Positions 1 through 9,152 of a stretch of DNA of 64,000 nt are shown one piece after another. The stretch comes from an uncultured Aquiluna sp. (lineage in GTDB: Bacteria; Actinomycetota; Actinomycetes; Actinomycetales; Microbacteriaceae). The DNA is taken from positions 1-64,000 of the forward strand of contig CAJXOD010000004.1 in NCBI GenBank assembly GCA_913057795.1, given 5' to 3'. The notes beneath the pieces are model-generated. The model did no database searches. It was not told where the DNA came from and worked only from the letters and a program-made list of their open reading frames with translations. A program made the translations under genes and the position numbers. Positions within the stretch are counted from its first letter, which is position 1. Each line of letters starts with the position of its first letter.

Positions 1-1
1 G

Positions 2-451
2 GATCAGGTTGAGCTAACTGTTTATGAACCAGGACACGTGGTTAGGGCCGAAGCTAGGGCTTCGGACAAATTTGTTGCTTTTGACATTGCCTTCGGCAAA
101 CTGCTTGAGCGACTCAGGCGGTACTCAGATAAGCAAAAAAAACACCAAGGTCTCGGGGCGAGCGAACTAACCGCATCTGACTTTAGAGACCTAGCGATTG
201 TTCCTGCTGATTCGCAGCTACTAACCGGAGAAATTCCAGTTGTGGAGCAAGACGAGACCGAAGAATTACAGAGACAACTCGTGATTCGCTCTAAAGAGTT
301 CGAAAAAAATGCGATGACCAAAGAAGAGGCGGTCAATCACATGGAACTTGTGGGACACGACTTCTACCTCTATCACGACCTTGAACATGATAAAGCTGCG
401 GTAGTTTATAGGCGGAAGGCCTACAGCTACGGTGTTATTTCACTCAGCTAG
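2..451 (+). CDS. hpf: Ribosome hibernation promoting factor, long form (3' part)
   Basis: The reading frame is open from the window edge, so the start lies upstream; 149 residues are visible. The start of the visible part (AEARASDKFVAFDIAFGKL) matches the end of the S30AE domain that binds the 30S subunit. The last ~60 residues are the C-terminal dimerisation domain of long HPF, including MTKEEAVNHMELVGHDFYLY-type residues. Long HPF drives formation of inactive 100S ribosome dimers in stationary phase or stress. Position just before secA is the usual order in actinobacteria. The family assignment is strong; nothing can be said about the start or promoter. Confidence 0.9.
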   Translation, partial: DQVELTVYEPGHVVRAEARASDKFVAFDIAFGKLLERLRRYSDKQKKHQGLGASELTASDFRDLAIVPADSQLLTGEIPVVEQDETEELQRQLVIRSKEFEKNAMTKEEAVNHMELVGHDFYLYHDLEHDKAAVVYRRKAYSYGVISLS

Positions 452-500
452 CCTGAACCAACAGCAGCTAGTATTTTATCTGAACATCAAGGAGTAACTC

Positions 501-3188
501 TTGGCATTATTTGTAGACAAACTGCTGCGTGCCGGCGAGGGCAGGCTTGTAAGAAAACTAGAGGGCATCGCCAATGAAGTCAATGCCTTAGAGGTCAACT
601 ACAAAGAGCTAAGTGACGAAGAGCTAAAGGCGGAGACCAATACTCTCCGAGAGCGCTACGCGGCTGGCGAGTCGTTGGATGAACTGTTGCCAGAAGCTTT
701 CTCGGCCGTGCGTGAGGCTTCCGTTCGAACTCTCGGAATGCGTCACTTTGATGTGCAAATGATGGGTGGAGCAGCGCTTCATCTCGGAAACATTGCCGAG
801 ATGAAGACCGGTGAGGGCAAGACGCTTGTCGCGACTTTGGCCTCTTATCTAAACGCGATCCCGGGCCGCGGGGTCCACATCGTTACGGTGAATGATTTCT
901 TGGCTAAGTATCAATCAGAGTTAATGGGAAGAATCTTCCGAGCGCTCGGCATGACCACTGGCTGCATTATTAGCGGGCAAGACCCTCAAGAGCGTCGGGC
1001 TCAGTACGAGTGCGACATCACCTATGGGACTAACAACGAGTTTGGTTTTGATTACCTAAGAGACAACATGGCTAACTCCAAGCAAGAGCTTGTGCAGCGA
1101 GGACACTTTTTCGCTGTCGTTGACGAGGTTGACTCAATCTTGATTGACGAGGCTCGGACACCGTTGATTATTTCTGGGCCCGCAGCAGCTGATGTGAACC
1201 GTTGGTTTGGTATTTTCGCAAAGCTCGCCAATGATTTGATTGCCGAAGAGGACTACGAAGTAGACGAGAAGAAAAGAACCATCGGTGTCCTGGAGTCCGG
1301 GATCGACAAGGTCGAAGACTACTTAGGGATTACCAACCTCTATGAAACGGCAAACACCCCACTTATTTCTTTCTTGAACAACTCAATCCGGGCTAAGGAA
1401 CTTTTTAAGCTCGACAAGGACTACGTGGTTGTGAACGGGGAAGTTCAAATTGTTGATGAGCACACCGGTCGTATTTTGCCCGGGCGTCGATACAGCGAAG
1501 GCATGCACCAGGCAATTGAGGCAAGAGAAGGCGTAACAATCAAGCCGGAAAATCAAACTCTCGCGACGGTGACACTTCAGAATTACTTCCGTCTATACGG
1601 CAAGATCTCGGGCATGACCGGTACTGCCGAAACTGAAGCAGCTGAATTTATGTCCACCTACAAACTAGGTGTGGTTTCGATCCCAACCAACCGCAAGATG
1701 GTAAGAAAAGATCAATCTGACCTGATCTACAAGAACGAAGAAGTTAAATTTCGGATGGTCGTTGAAGATATCGCCGAACGCCACGAAAAAGGCCAGCCAG
1801 TGCTGGTCGGAACCACCAGCGTTGAAAAGAGCGAGTATCTTTCGAAGCTTTTGGCCAAAAGGGGTGTCAAGCACGAAGTGCTAAACGCGAAAAATAATGC
1901 GCGCGAAGCAATAATTGTTGCCCAGGCCGGTCGTTTCGCCGCTGTCACAGTTGCCACCAACATGGCTGGGCGAGGAACAGACATCATGCTCGGCGGCAAC
2001 GCTGAGTTTTTGGCAGTGCAGCAAATGTCCAAAATTGGGCTGACATTAGACGAGCAGCCGGAAGAATACGAAGCTAAGTGGGACGAGGTTTTCGACGACC
2101 TCAAGAAAGAAGTTGCTACTGAAGCGGCAAAAGTTTTGGAAGTTGGTGGGCTCTATGTGCTTGGCACCGAGCGCCACGAATCGAGGAGAATCGATAATCA
2201 GCTTCGAGGTCGCTCTGGTCGCCAAGGTGACCCGGGAGAGTCGCGTTTCTATCTCTCTTTGACTGATGACTTGATGAGATTGTTCAATTCTGGTGCGGCG
2301 GCGGCTCTCATGAATCGCGCATCAGTGCCTGATGACTCGGCTATTGAATCGGGAGTGGTTTCCCGGGCAATCATGTCGGCGCAGTCTCAGGTCGAGGGGC
2401 GCAACGCCGAAATCCGCAAGAATATTTTGAAATACGATGACGTAATGAACCGCCAACGTGAGGCCATCTACACGGATCGTCGACAGATTTTGCAGGGCGA
2501 AGACATTTCTAGCACCTTTCAGGAATTCCTCGACTTGGTCATAACCCAAATCGTGCAGTCCGCCGGCTTGGAGTCCAACTCCGCTGACTGGGATCTCGAG
2601 ACACTTTGGACAGAGCTTAAGGTCACTTATCCCATCGCACTAGAGGTGGACGAAGTTTTCCAAGAGGCTGGCTCTAGAAGCAAAATAACTGCCGGCTGGT
2701 TGACTGAAGAAGTCCTGAGTGATGCCCGCATTGCCTACCAAAAACGTACCGACGAGGTTGGTATCGAAATTATGCGTGAGCTCGAGCGTCGCGTAATGCT
2801 CTCTGTTGTGGATCGCAAATGGCGCGATCACCTTTATGAGATGGACTACTTGAAAGAAGGAATTGGTCTAAGGGCGATGGCTCAGCGCGATCCTCTGATC
2901 GAATACCAGCGCGAGGGATATGCCATGTTCATGGAGATGATGGCCGGCATTAGGGAAGAAGCCGTTCAGTTCTTGTTCAACGTTGAGATAAAGCAGTCCT
3001 TGCCAGAGGTTCAGGCTCAGCAGCCAGCTCAGTTAACCTACTCAGCTCCCACTGAACAGGGCAAGGTGGATGTTCGCAAGGAAGCTAATCCCAAAGCTGT
3101 TGGAGGAGCGAAAGCGCCTCAGCGGCCTACCCAGGCTCCCCTCAAGCCTTCGCAGGGTGTTCAGGGAAGTTCATTCTTCAAGAACTAG
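501..3188 (+). CDS. secA: Preprotein translocase ATPase SecA
   Basis: An 895-residue SecA, the motor that pushes unfolded preproteins through SecYEG. The Walker A motif MKTGEGKT is at residues 101-108, followed by the [11 protein letters not shown]alker B region, the preprotein cross-linking domain and the second helicase domain ([20 protein letters not shown]). The start is TTG at 501, set by AAGGAG at 489-494. The C-terminal tail (residues ~830-895) is rich in Pro, Gln and Lys and ends SSFFKN. It lacks the Cys/His zinc-binding motif found at the end of many proteobacterial SecA proteins. The gene lies 49 bases after hpf and overlaps the convergent downstream gene by 11 bases. Confidence 0.97.
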   Translation: MALFVDKLLRAGEGRLVRKLEGIANEVNALEVNYKELSDEELKAETNTLRERYAAGESLDELLPEAFSAVREASVRTLGMRHFDVQMMGGAALHLGNIAEMKTGEGKTLVATLASYLNAIPGRGVHIVTVNDFLAKYQSELMGRIFRALGMTTGCIISGQDPQERRAQYECDITYGTNNEFGFDYLRDNMANSKQELVQRGHFFAVVDEVDSILIDEARTPLIISGPAAADVNRWFGIFAKLANDLIAEEDYEVDEKKRTIGVLESGIDKVEDYLGITNLYETANTPLISFLNNSIRAKELFKLDKDYVVVNGEVQIVDEHTGRILPGRRYSEGMHQAIEAREGVTIKPENQTLATVTLQNYFRLYGKISGMTGTAETEAAEFMSTYKLGVVSIPTNRKMVRKDQSDLIYKNEEVKFRMVVEDIAERHEKGQPVLVGTTSVEKSEYLSKLLAKRGVKHEVLNAKNNAREAIIVAQAGRFAAVTVATNMAGRGTDIMLGGNAEFLAVQQMSKIGLTLDEQPEEYEAKWDEVFDDLKKEVATEAAKVLEVGGLYVLGTERHESRRIDNQLRGRSGRQGDPGESRFYLSLTDDLMRLFNSGAAAALMNRASVPDDSAIESGVVSRAIMSAQSQVEGRNAEIRKNILKYDDVMNRQREAIYTDRRQILQGEDISSTFQEFLDLVITQIVQSAGLESNSADWDLETLWTELKVTYPIALEVDEVFQEAGSRSKITAGWLTEEVLSDARIAYQKRTDEVGIEIMRELERRVMLSVVDRKWRDHLYEMDYLKEGIGLRAMAQRDPLIEYQREGYAMFMEMMAGIREEAVQFLFNVEIKQSLPEVQAQQPAQLTYSAPTEQGKVDVRKEANPKAVGGAKAPQRPTQAPLKPSQGVQGSSFFKN

Positions 3189-3552
3189 AGCTAATAAGGA
3201 CGATCTCGATAATCCGCAAGCGACCGTTAATTATTTCTGCTCTGACGGAAACGGCTCGAAGGACCGAAGAAATTTCTAAGAGCACGACGCCTTGAAAAGC
3301 GTCCTTGTCGGTTGGAAAAATTTTGCTTTGCCTGAGGATAATCGTCGGTCGCGTGCCAGTTCCAGCCAGTGCTTGCTGTCGAGCTCGCCGCATTGATCGC
3401 TGCGTAACGTCGTAGAAGGCTTTATCGCTTAGCCACCTAGACAGTTGTTCTGGGCGCCTAACCCCGGCGAGAATCTCGATGTAGGCTGTCGAAATTTCGG
3501 CAAATAGCTTTGCGGGGCTTTTCTGAGTGTTGCTCAGCTGGTTCGCGATCAT
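3178..3552 (-). CDS. Rv3235-family small protein (DUF6459-like)
   Basis: A 124-residue protein resembling the actinobacterial Rv3235 family, which commonly sits next to secA; its function is unknown. The recognisable core is the helical stretch with [18 protein letters not shown], followed by basic residues and a beta-rich C-terminus. The ATG at 3552 has a good GGAGG ribosome site just upstream. Its end overlaps the end of secA by 11 bases. The 5' leader contains a terminator-like hairpin and a DnaA-box-like 9-mer (listed separately). The family call is moderate; no biochemical role is claimed. Confidence 0.7.
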   Translation of the reverse strand: MIANQLSNTQKSPAKLFAEISTAYIEILAGVRRPEQLSRWLSDKAFYDVTQRSMRRARQQALAGTGTRPTIILRQSKIFPTDKDAFQGVVLLEISSVLRAVSVRAEIINGRLRIIEIVLISSSS

Positions 3553-3595
3553 GTTTCCTCCAATCCATATTTTTCTTGATTCTTGCCCTCAATAT

Positions 3596-3624
3596 AAAAA
3601 AACGGAAGACAAACCCCCTCCGTT
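3596..3624 (-). terminator. Terminator-like hairpin in the leader of the Rv3235-like gene
   Basis: On the minus strand AACGGA (3624-3619) pairs with TCCGTT (3606-3601) around a 12-base G/T-rich loop, followed by a T-run (3602-3596). This is an intrinsic-terminator shape. It lies about 45 bases upstream of the ATG of the minus-strand gene, so it could attenuate that gene or block antisense transcription from the neighbour. The stem is only 6 bp. Confidence 0.4.
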
Positions 3625-3632
3625 GTGGATAA
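3624..3632 (+). promoter_or_regulatory. Single DnaA-box-like 9-mer
   Basis: TGTGGATAA is the exact reverse complement of the consensus DnaA box TTATCCACA. It is alone in the divergent region between the Rv3235-like gene and the next gene, so it cannot mark an origin, but it could be a DnaA-dependent regulatory site. A single 9-mer may occur by chance. Confidence 0.3.
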
Positions 3633-3671
3633 CTATTTGATAACCCATTTCCTGATGCAAAATAGCGTCTC

Positions 3672-4097
3672 ATGGACATCATTAGTGAACTGGAATCGGA
3701 ATTTGAAGCCCTCAGAACTGGCCAATTGGACAACAAGCCGGCCGAGGTAGTTCGAGTAGAACACCTAGGCGGGGTTTCCTTTCTGGTCGATCTAGTGGTC
3801 GGTAGCGACTTTGTTGCAGGAACAGTTGATCAAAAGCTGTTGGTTTTTCCGACTAGTGCAGTTGTCATGATCGCTGCAAATGTAATGCCGGAACTGCAGC
3901 AGAAAAGCCTGAGTGATTTGTTGGCCGCACAGCGGAATCCGGTGCGGGTGAATTTCAGTCTGCGTAACCAGCTTAGAAAAGGATGGTTGCTTAGCGAACA
4001 TGGACCTTGGTTGCGAATTGCTGCAGAACGAAAAGTCGTTTGGTGCCCCATTTCGGTCGTGACGCTAATCGAAGTTTCGGCTGTGGAAAACCTTTAG
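3672..4097 (+). CDS. Hypothetical protein upstream of the SAF/ATPase genes
   Basis: A 141-residue soluble protein with no signal peptide or membrane segment. I do not recognise the family. The N-terminus is acidic and helical (ELESEFEALRTG), the middle is beta-rich, and the C-terminus has several Trp residues (GWLLSEHGPWLRI). The gene is followed after 45 bases by the SAF-domain gene and the CpaE-like ATPase, so the three probably form one operon. No clear ribosome site precedes the ATG. Its length, codon use and position in a co-directional cluster support a real gene. Confidence 0.7.
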   Translation: MDIISELESEFEALRTGQLDNKPAEVVRVEHLGGVSFLVDLVVGSDFVAGTVDQKLLVFPTSAVVMIAANVMPELQQKSLSDLLAAQRNPVRVNFSLRNQLRKGWLLSEHGPWLRIAAERKVVWCPISVVTLIEVSAVENL

Positions 4098-4142
4098 CGG
4101 TTCATTGAAAACTTTGCCACTCTTCCTTGCAAAGGAGGCCAC

Positions 4143-4727
4143 ATGCCAAAGAGGCTAAGAGCAAGACCAGCAAATTGGGTGTTGTTGTTAATAGGCTCGT
4201 CATTAGTGCTTGGCGGGCTCGTGTTCGCAAGCGCCATTAAACCACTGCCGAGTTACCTGGTTGCATCATCGACGATTTCCACTGGGACCCTTATCTCCGA
4301 TGCCGACACGGTTGTCGCCGAAATAGACCTAGGAACCCTGAGCGAGGCTTACGTCACCGCCGACACGGCCACCGATGGCCTCAGCGTGACGGCGGTCATT
4401 GGCAAAGGGGAGCTAATCCCATTGCGACTAATTGGCACAGGACTAAGGCCGAACCAGACTGCAATTCGATTCGTCCCAAACTTGAAGCCAGCTGATTCGA
4501 TTGTTGCTGGGAGCGTGGTCTCGGTTTGGCAGGTGACCGAAACCGACGACGGGTTTGTGCCCCAAAGGATTGTCTCGGTCTCCGAGGTTCTGGCAATTGA
4601 ATTTGGTGATGGCCTATTTGCAGAGGATGCACCCGATGTTGAGCTCTTGCTAAATCTGGATCAGTCGACTCTGGTGCTGGCGGCAGTCGCGGCGAGATAC
4701 CCAATTTATGTTTTGCCCCTGCCATGA
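4143..4727 (+). CDS. SAF-domain membrane-anchored protein (CpaB-like)
   Basis: A 194-residue protein with one N-terminal membrane segment (~residues 12-33) after a basic start, followed by a SAF-type domain (~37-105). SAF domains occur in CpaB/RcpC pilus-assembly proteins, flagellar P-ring chaperones and antifreeze-like proteins. A strong AAAGGAGG precedes the ATG. The stop overlaps the next gene, a MinD/CpaE-like ATPase, by 4 bases, so the two are translationally coupled. This pairing mimics cpaB-cpaE of Tad pili, but no tadA, tadB, tadC or pilin gene is in the window. The anchored topology is inferred from hydrophobicity. Confidence 0.75.
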   Translation: MPKRLRARPANWVLLLIGSSLVLGGLVFASAIKPLPSYLVASSTISTGTLISDADTVVAEIDLGTLSEAYVTADTATDGLSVTAVIGKGELIPLRLIGTGLRPNQTAIRFVPNLKPADSIVAGSVVSVWQVTETDDGFVPQRIVSVSEVLAIEFGDGLFAEDAPDVELLLNLDQSTLVLAAVAARYPIYVLPLP

Positions 4728-5596
4728 CTCTGGCCGACATTCTTAGACCCAAAGCCGCAGCCGATCAGGAACAAGAAGCCGAAAATGTGTCTGCGGAAAC
4801 CCCAGCAATGCTTAGTGCGAAGGTAATCGCGGTTTGGGGGAGTGCCGGCAGCGGCAAAACCACTATGGCAGTAAACATCGGTTTCGAAATGTCCTCTATG
4901 GACCTCAGGGTTTTGATTATTGATGCGGATAGCTATCGACCCTCAATTGCCGCATGTCTTGGGCTAACTGAACCCGGGCCCGGCATAACTGCTTTACTGA
5001 GGCTCGCTCGAACCTCAAGGCTGAGCATTGAGGAACTGTACCGACTTACCGAAGAGATTCAGTTTGGAAAAAAGAGCCTTCGAGTGCTGACGGGGCTAAA
5101 CGCACCGAGTCGCTGGCCCGAGTTAGATGCTGAATCTATTTCGACACTCATCCAATTTTCAAGAGAGCATTTCGATGTCGTGGTTATTGACGTTTCCTCA
5201 GAACTTGAGCAAGGCCTAGTTAGTTCCGGAAGTGACATCTCCAGAAACTCTTCAACACGAGCAATTATTGAGCAGGCGGACTTTGCTCTTGGTCTATTCG
5301 CCGCTGATCCAGTCGGCCTAAACAGGTTTTTATGGGACTGCCGCAACACTGACTTTGAGTTTTGGCCGGTTGCTAATCGAGTTCGCGCGTCGACGATCGG
5401 CAAAAACCCAGATAGGCAACTAAAAGACACAATGCATCGCTTAGCAAGGCTCGAGATTAAGGCAGTGATAGCCGAAGATGCCAGCGCCACAGATCTATCC
5501 TTACTGAAAGCGCAACCACTATGCCTGTGTGCCAAAAACTCCAAGACCCGCGAATCCATAAGACTGCTGAGCCTCGACCTATTAGATGCGAGCTAG
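4724..5596 (+). CDS. MinD/ParA/CpaE-like P-loop ATPase with non-canonical Walker A
   Basis: A 290-residue ATPase of the SIMIBI class. The P-loop is GSAGSGKTT (residues 39-47), followed by the DAD motif after LRVLII and VVVIDVSS as Walker B. The deviant Walker A of ParA/MinD (GKGGxGKT) normally carries a signature lysine near its start; here that position is Ser. This could alter dimerisation-dependent hydrolysis. An acidic N-terminal extension of ~30 residues precedes the domain. It overlaps the SAF-domain gene by 4 bases and its end overlaps the region just before pdtaS. The likely role is as partner of the SAF protein in an envelope process; its real function is unknown. Confidence 0.75.
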   Translation: MTLADILRPKAAADQEQEAENVSAETPAMLSAKVIAVWGSAGSGKTTMAVNIGFEMSSMDLRVLIIDADSYRPSIAACLGLTEPGPGITALLRLARTSRLSIEELYRLTEEIQFGKKSLRVLTGLNAPSRWPELDAESISTLIQFSREHFDVVVIDVSSELEQGLVSSGSDISRNSSTRAIIEQADFALGLFAADPVGLNRFLWDCRNTDFEFWPVANRVRASTIGKNPDRQLKDTMHRLARLEIKAVIAEDASATDLSLLKAQPLCLCAKNSKTRESIRLLSLDLLDAS

Positions 5597-5616
5597 GGAA
5601 GGTAAACTCTGTAGTT

Positions 5617-7047
5617 GTGGCTGTCAAAGACTTTCAAAGCGAATCTTGGCTCAGTGCTGTGCTGGCTGATTGGCAACTTGTAGCGGATGCGGCATTCTCC
5701 GACTTGGTGCTTTGGATTCCCAGTCGAACTACCTTCGAAGCCTCCGCTCACGCCCGTCCAGCTGCGGCACCGACTTTGTTCTATAGAGACATTATTGGCA
5801 ATTCACCCAGGAGTGACTGGGCGAAGCAGATAAACCAAGCTTGGACCACGAAGATGCCTGCACTAGGTTCTGAGCTCGAGCGATTTGAGGGCAATGCCAG
5901 CAGAGTCTCGGCCTACCCGGTGTTTGCCCCGGATAAATCAACGGATTCTGTCCCGATTGCGATTATTACTCGCCACACCAACCTTGGTGAATCTCGTATG
6001 CCAAATAAATTACAGCTAAATTTTGTCGCGGTTGGCGAGGAACTATTGAAGATGATTTCACAGGGCTACTACCCAACAGCAGAATCGGGCAGCGCTCCCA
6101 AGCGAGGCGCACCAAGAGCCAATGACGGGCTGATTCGCCTCGATGCTGCGGGTCGTGTTTTGTTTGCGAGCCCCAGTGCGCTATCGGTCTTTAATGCCGC
6201 GGGAGTCGATGGTGAGCTGGAAGGCAGGTTGCTTGCGGAAACCGTAAACGCCCTGCCGACTGGTTTCAACCAGGTCGATGAGGGTCTGCCTTTGATCTTG
6301 ACCGGCAAGGGAGCTTGGAGAAGTGATGTTGACTTTGAGGGCCAGACGGTGTCGCTTCGCTCGGTCCCTCTAATGAGCGACGGAAAAAGAAACGGTGCCA
6401 TTGTGCTTTGTCGAGACGTAACCCAGTTGCGAGTTCGAGACCGAGAACTGATAAGCAAAGATGCGACAATCAGGGAGATTCACCACCGTGTGAAAAATAA
6501 CCTTCAGACAGTTGCAAGCCTTCTTAGAATCCAGTCCAGACAGACCAAGTCCGAAGAAGTCAAAGAGTCGCTAGCTCAGGCTATGCGACGAGTCACTGCT
6601 ATCGCTGTGGTGCACGATGTTTTGACTGAGGGCGTAGACCAGGACGTGAGCTTCGACCAAGTCTTCAAAAGAATTTTAACGCTGGTTCCCGAAACCGCTG
6701 TGTCACACAACACTCAAGTTACAACAGAGTTTGAAGGAAGCTTCGGAGAGCTACCTGCCGAACGCAGCACATCGCTGGCCCTAGTTCTAACCGAGATAGT
6801 TTCAAACGCCGTGGAGCATGGCCTGGGGGATAAACCCGGGATTATTCAGGTCACTGCTGAGCGCGAGAAGAAAATTCTGAGAATCACGGTTGAGGACAAT
6901 GGAGTCGGTCTGCTCGAGGGTAAATTGGGCTCCGGGCTTGGCACTCAAATCGTCAAGACCCTCGTGGAATCTGAGCTTCGTGGGAAAATAAACTGGACTT
7001 CGCCGATAAGAGGCGGAACCAGAGTGGTGTTAGAAATACCTGTTTAG
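5617..7047 (+). CDS. pdtaS: Sensor histidine kinase, PdtaS type
   Basis: A 476-residue cytosolic kinase. An N-terminal GAF-like domain carries the PdtaS hallmark AVLADWQLVADAAFSD. A PAS-like domain (~175-275) follows, then a HisKA_2 H-box REIHHRVKNNLQT (histidines near 289-290) and an HWE/HATPase domain with ETVSNAVEH-type N-box and GSGLGTQIV G-box residues. In mycobacteria PdtaS phosphorylates the RNA-binding antiterminator PdtaR. A longer in-frame ATG at 5521 lies inside the upstream gene. I chose GTG 5617 because the PdtaS homology begins there and GGGAAGG lies upstream, though the spacing (14) is long. Its stop interlocks with the whiB1 stop. Confidence 0.88.
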   Translation: MAVKDFQSESWLSAVLADWQLVADAAFSDLVLWIPSRTTFEASAHARPAAAPTLFYRDIIGNSPRSDWAKQINQAWTTKMPALGSELERFEGNASRVSAYPVFAPDKSTDSVPIAIITRHTNLGESRMPNKLQLNFVAVGEELLKMISQGYYPTAESGSAPKRGAPRANDGLIRLDAAGRVLFASPSALSVFNAAGVDGELEGRLLAETVNALPTGFNQVDEGLPLILTGKGAWRSDVDFEGQTVSLRSVPLMSDGKRNGAIVLCRDVTQLRVRDRELISKDATIREIHHRVKNNLQTVASLLRIQSRQTKSEEVKESLAQAMRRVTAIAVVHDVLTEGVDQDVSFDQVFKRILTLVPETAVSHNTQVTTEFEGSFGELPAERSTSLALVLTEIVSNAVEHGLGDKPGIIQVTAEREKKILRITVEDNGVGLLEGKLGSGLGTQIVKTLVESELRGKINWTSPIRGGTRVVLEIPV

Positions 7048-7298
7048 CCGGCGCGGCGGGCTCTTGCGTAACGACGCTTCAAAGATCTGCGCTCGTCTTC
7101 TGACAGACCACCCCAAACACCTGTGTCTTGATTTTCTTTGATGGCATATTCAAGGCACTGAGCCGAAACATCGCACTGACGGCAGATGGTTTTCGCCTGC
7201 TCTATTTGCTCTAGAGCCGGTCCTGTGTTCCCAACTGGGAAGAATAGCTCTGGGTCTGCATTGAGACAACGGGCCTTATTTAACCAAACCATATCCAT
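7044..7298 (-). CDS. whiB1: WhiB-family Fe-S regulator, WhiB1 type
   Basis: An 84-residue WhiB protein. The four cluster-binding cysteines are C11, C39, C42 and C48 (CX2CX5C), followed by the GVWGG turn (60-64) and a basic C-terminal tail rich in Arg. DPELFFPVGNxGPAL is characteristic of WhiB1 rather than WhiB2-7. WhiB1 carries an NO-sensitive [4Fe-4S] cluster and interacts with the primary sigma factor. Pairing with pdtaS matches other actinobacteria. Start choice is open between the ATG at 7298 and a second ATG at 7292; an AGGA lies about 13 bases before the first. Convergent with pdtaS, overlapping by the tetranucleotide TTAG. Confidence 0.92.
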   Translation of the reverse strand: MDMVWLNKARCLNADPELFFPVGNTGPALEQIEQAKTICRQCDVSAQCLEYAIKENQDTGVWGGLSEDERRSLKRRYARARRAG

Positions 7299-7326
7299 AT
7301 TGTTCTGTTATTCCTAAGGTCGAATT

Positions 7327-7788
7327 TTGGGCCGATTTGAAGGTAGAGTCCTTCTTGCAACTCCCAAAATAGTTTCACAGCCGACTCGAGAAATCAAGAC
7401 CCAATTGTCTAAAAAGCCTAAAATTTTGCTCTTAGCGGCATTAATAACCGCAATCCAGTCGGCCGTGCTATGGCTAATTGCCCTTTGGTCAGCGTGGTCA
7501 ATTATTCAGGGAGACGTGCTGTCGCTAGTGAGTGCCCTGTTTTTAACCGGCATCGTTTTAGGTGCTGCATTGTTTCTCTCGAACGTTGCGATCGGGATGG
7601 TTAGGCTCCAGCGCTGGGCCTACACACCTTCATTCGTGATGCAGCTTTTGATTGTTTCAATTGGAGTAGCAAGCTTCGGAGGCGAGTATGGCCTTGTAAT
7701 TCTCGGCTTCGGGTTGCTGTTACCAGCGGCGCTGGTTTTCTTCGCCATGTTCTCAAAGCCGGTTAGAGCGCTTTTTCGGAAAGACTAA
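7327..7788 (+). CDS. Hypothetical multi-pass membrane protein
   Basis: About 153 residues with four likely membrane segments: ~33-60, ~64-88, and a long hydrophobic C-terminal half that holds two more. I do not recognise the family. The start is uncertain: TTG 7327 is the longest choice and TTG 7405 just before the first helix is an alternative. The gene is divergent from whiB1 and convergent with the peroxiredoxin, sharing the interlocked CTAA stop tetranucleotide. Clear hydrophobic periodicity and lack of room for any other gene support coding. Confidence 0.6.
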   Translation: MGRFEGRVLLATPKIVSQPTREIKTQLSKKPKILLLAALITAIQSAVLWLIALWSAWSIIQGDVLSLVSALFLTGIVLGAALFLSNVAIGMVRLQRWAYTPSFVMQLLIVSIGVASFGGEYGLVILGFGLLLPAALVFFAMFSKPVRALFRKD

Positions 7789-8261
7789 ATGCCCAGGCGC
7801 TTTTTCAGCATGTTGGTGTGTCCGGTGGCTTTGACGTTGTAAAGAGCCTGATCGATTTTGCCTTTTTCATTCGTGACGATCGTCGAACGCAGAACACCGG
7901 TGTAAACCCGTCCATAAAGAGTCTTCTGCCCAAAAGCGCCGAAAGATCGGTGCGCCTCTAAGTCTGGATCGGAAAGCAACTGGAAGCTCAAGTCGTGCGA
8001 TAGCGCGAACTCTTTTAGGCGACTGGGGCTGTCCGGGGAGATGCCCACTACTTGATATCCTTGGGCGGCAAAGTCCTCTAAGTAATCCTGGAAGTCAACC
8101 GCCTCTTTCGTGCAACCAGGACTTCCCGCAGCAGGAAAAAAGAAGAAAATTGTTGGAGTGGCGAGGAGCTCTTGGGAGGTTACTGATTTGCTGTCTTGAT
8201 TCAACAGCGATAATTCGGGCGCTTTATCGCCTGGCTCTAAGCGTGCAACTTCGTTAGACAT
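7785..8261 (-). CDS. bcp: Peroxiredoxin, BCP/PrxQ family, apparently 1-Cys
   Basis: A 158-residue thioredoxin-fold peroxidase that reduces hydroperoxides. The peroxidatic cysteine is C50 in PAAGSPGCTKEAVDF. The resolving cysteine normally found five residues later in BCP/PrxQ is Val here, and no other Cys exists, so an external thiol would be needed. The PDSPSRLKEF and LRSTIV motifs are typical of the family. A second, 2-Cys paralogue lies at 16990-17451. The gene is followed by its convergent neighbour and sits directly downstream of a LysE-type exporter on the same strand. Confidence 0.88.
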   Translation of the reverse strand: MSNEVARLEPGDKAPELSLLNQDSKSVTSQELLATPTIFFFFPAAGSPGCTKEAVDFQDYLEDFAAQGYQVVGISPDSPSRLKEFALSHDLSFQLLSDPDLEAHRSFGAFGQKTLYGRVYTGVLRSTIVTNEKGKIDQALYNVKATGHTNMLKKRLGI

Positions 8262-8348
8262 AAAACTCCCTTACGTGTTGTCAGGCTAGCGGAATTTGTG
8301 ATGTAGTCACCGACTAGTTCGCCGATAGCGTTTTCAAGCAAGCCGGAG

Positions 8349-8987
8349 CTAGCTCATGAATAAAACCGGGACCATGCTGGCCACCAGCAGAAGTCCGGCC
8401 ACCCAGTTGAAAATTAGGCGTTTTTTTGCATCGGCCATGAAATTCTTCAGAAGACCCCCAAACACCGCCCAGGCAAGCGCTCCTGGAAAAGTGAGTGCGA
8501 GAAAGACAGCAACCAGTCCAATCGTTTGCTCTAAAGATGAGCCAATCGGTATAAAAGAGGCCATGAAGCTAGGCATGACAACCCAAACCTTTGGATTCAC
8601 AAATTGGAAAAAAGCTGCCTCAAACAGACCGAACAGCTTGGTGTCACCGTCAATGGGCTTGTAGCCAGATCGAATAATTGAATAACCCAAGAACAGAATG
8701 TATGCAAAGCCCAGATATTTTAGGATTTCATAAACACCTGGGAGAGTGACAAAAACGACCCCAAGGCCCAATCCAATTGCTGTAAGAATTACGGTCAGGC
8801 CGAGCATGATTCCGAACAAAAACGGCAAGGCCTTTTTCACGCCGTAGTTAACTCCCGTGGCAAACAAGATTGTGTTGTTAGGCCCCGGGGTTACCGAGGT
8901 TACAAAGCCAAAGGTAGCCACCGCCAAAATAAGTTCAATGGGCACTTGGTTATCTTGGCACACCAAATTTGCATTACGACTATTCAT
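8349..8987 (-). CDS. LysE/RhtB-superfamily amino acid exporter
   Basis: About 212 residues with six predicted membrane helices. The family signature TSVTPGPNNTILFATG lies in the first helix region. RhtB/LysE proteins export amino acids or derivatives by proton exchange; the substrate cannot be told. The ATG at 8987 has AAGGGA upstream. An internal GTG at 8945 would give the more usual family start (VPIELILAVATF), so the N-terminus may be about 14 residues shorter. It precedes the 1-Cys peroxiredoxin gene on the same strand and is divergent from tRNA-Lys. Confidence 0.85.
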   Translation of the reverse strand: MNSRNANLVCQDNQVPIELILAVATFGFVTSVTPGPNNTILFATGVNYGVKKALPFLFGIMLGLTVILTAIGLGLGVVFVTLPGVYEILKYLGFAYILFLGYSIIRSGYKPIDGDTKLFGLFEAAFFQFVNPKVWVVMPSFMASFIPIGSSLEQTIGLVAVFLALTFPGALAWAVFGGLLKNFMADAKKRLIFNWVAGLLLVASMVPVLFMS

Positions 8988-8994
8988 CAATCCC

Positions 8995-9025
8995 TTGGAT
9001 AACTTCAGTCGCTTGGTGGTATGCT
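8995..9025 (+). promoter_or_regulatory. Likely promoter of tRNA-Lys
   Basis: TTGGAT (8995-9000) and TATGCT (9020-9025) resemble -35 and -10 boxes with a 19-base spacer. The -10 ends 11 bases before the mature 5' end of tRNA-Lys. The spacing is slightly long. Confidence 0.35.
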
Positions 9026-9036
9026 TTTGCGCTGAT

Positions 9037-9112
<76 letters not shown>

Positions 9113-9126
9113 AGAAACAAACAGAC

Positions 9127-9152
9127 AAACCCCTGCATTACGGGGGGTTTTC
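9127..9152 (+). terminator. Rho-independent terminator after tRNA-Lys
   Basis: AAACCCC (9127-9133) pairs with GGGGTTT (9144-9150) around a 10-base loop, and the stem runs into a T-run. It lies 14 bases after the encoded CCA. Confidence 0.7.

Noticed and set aside
3624..3632. Replication origin suggested by a DnaA box
   Set aside because: Only one box, no AT-rich unwinding region and no dnaA/dnaN nearby.
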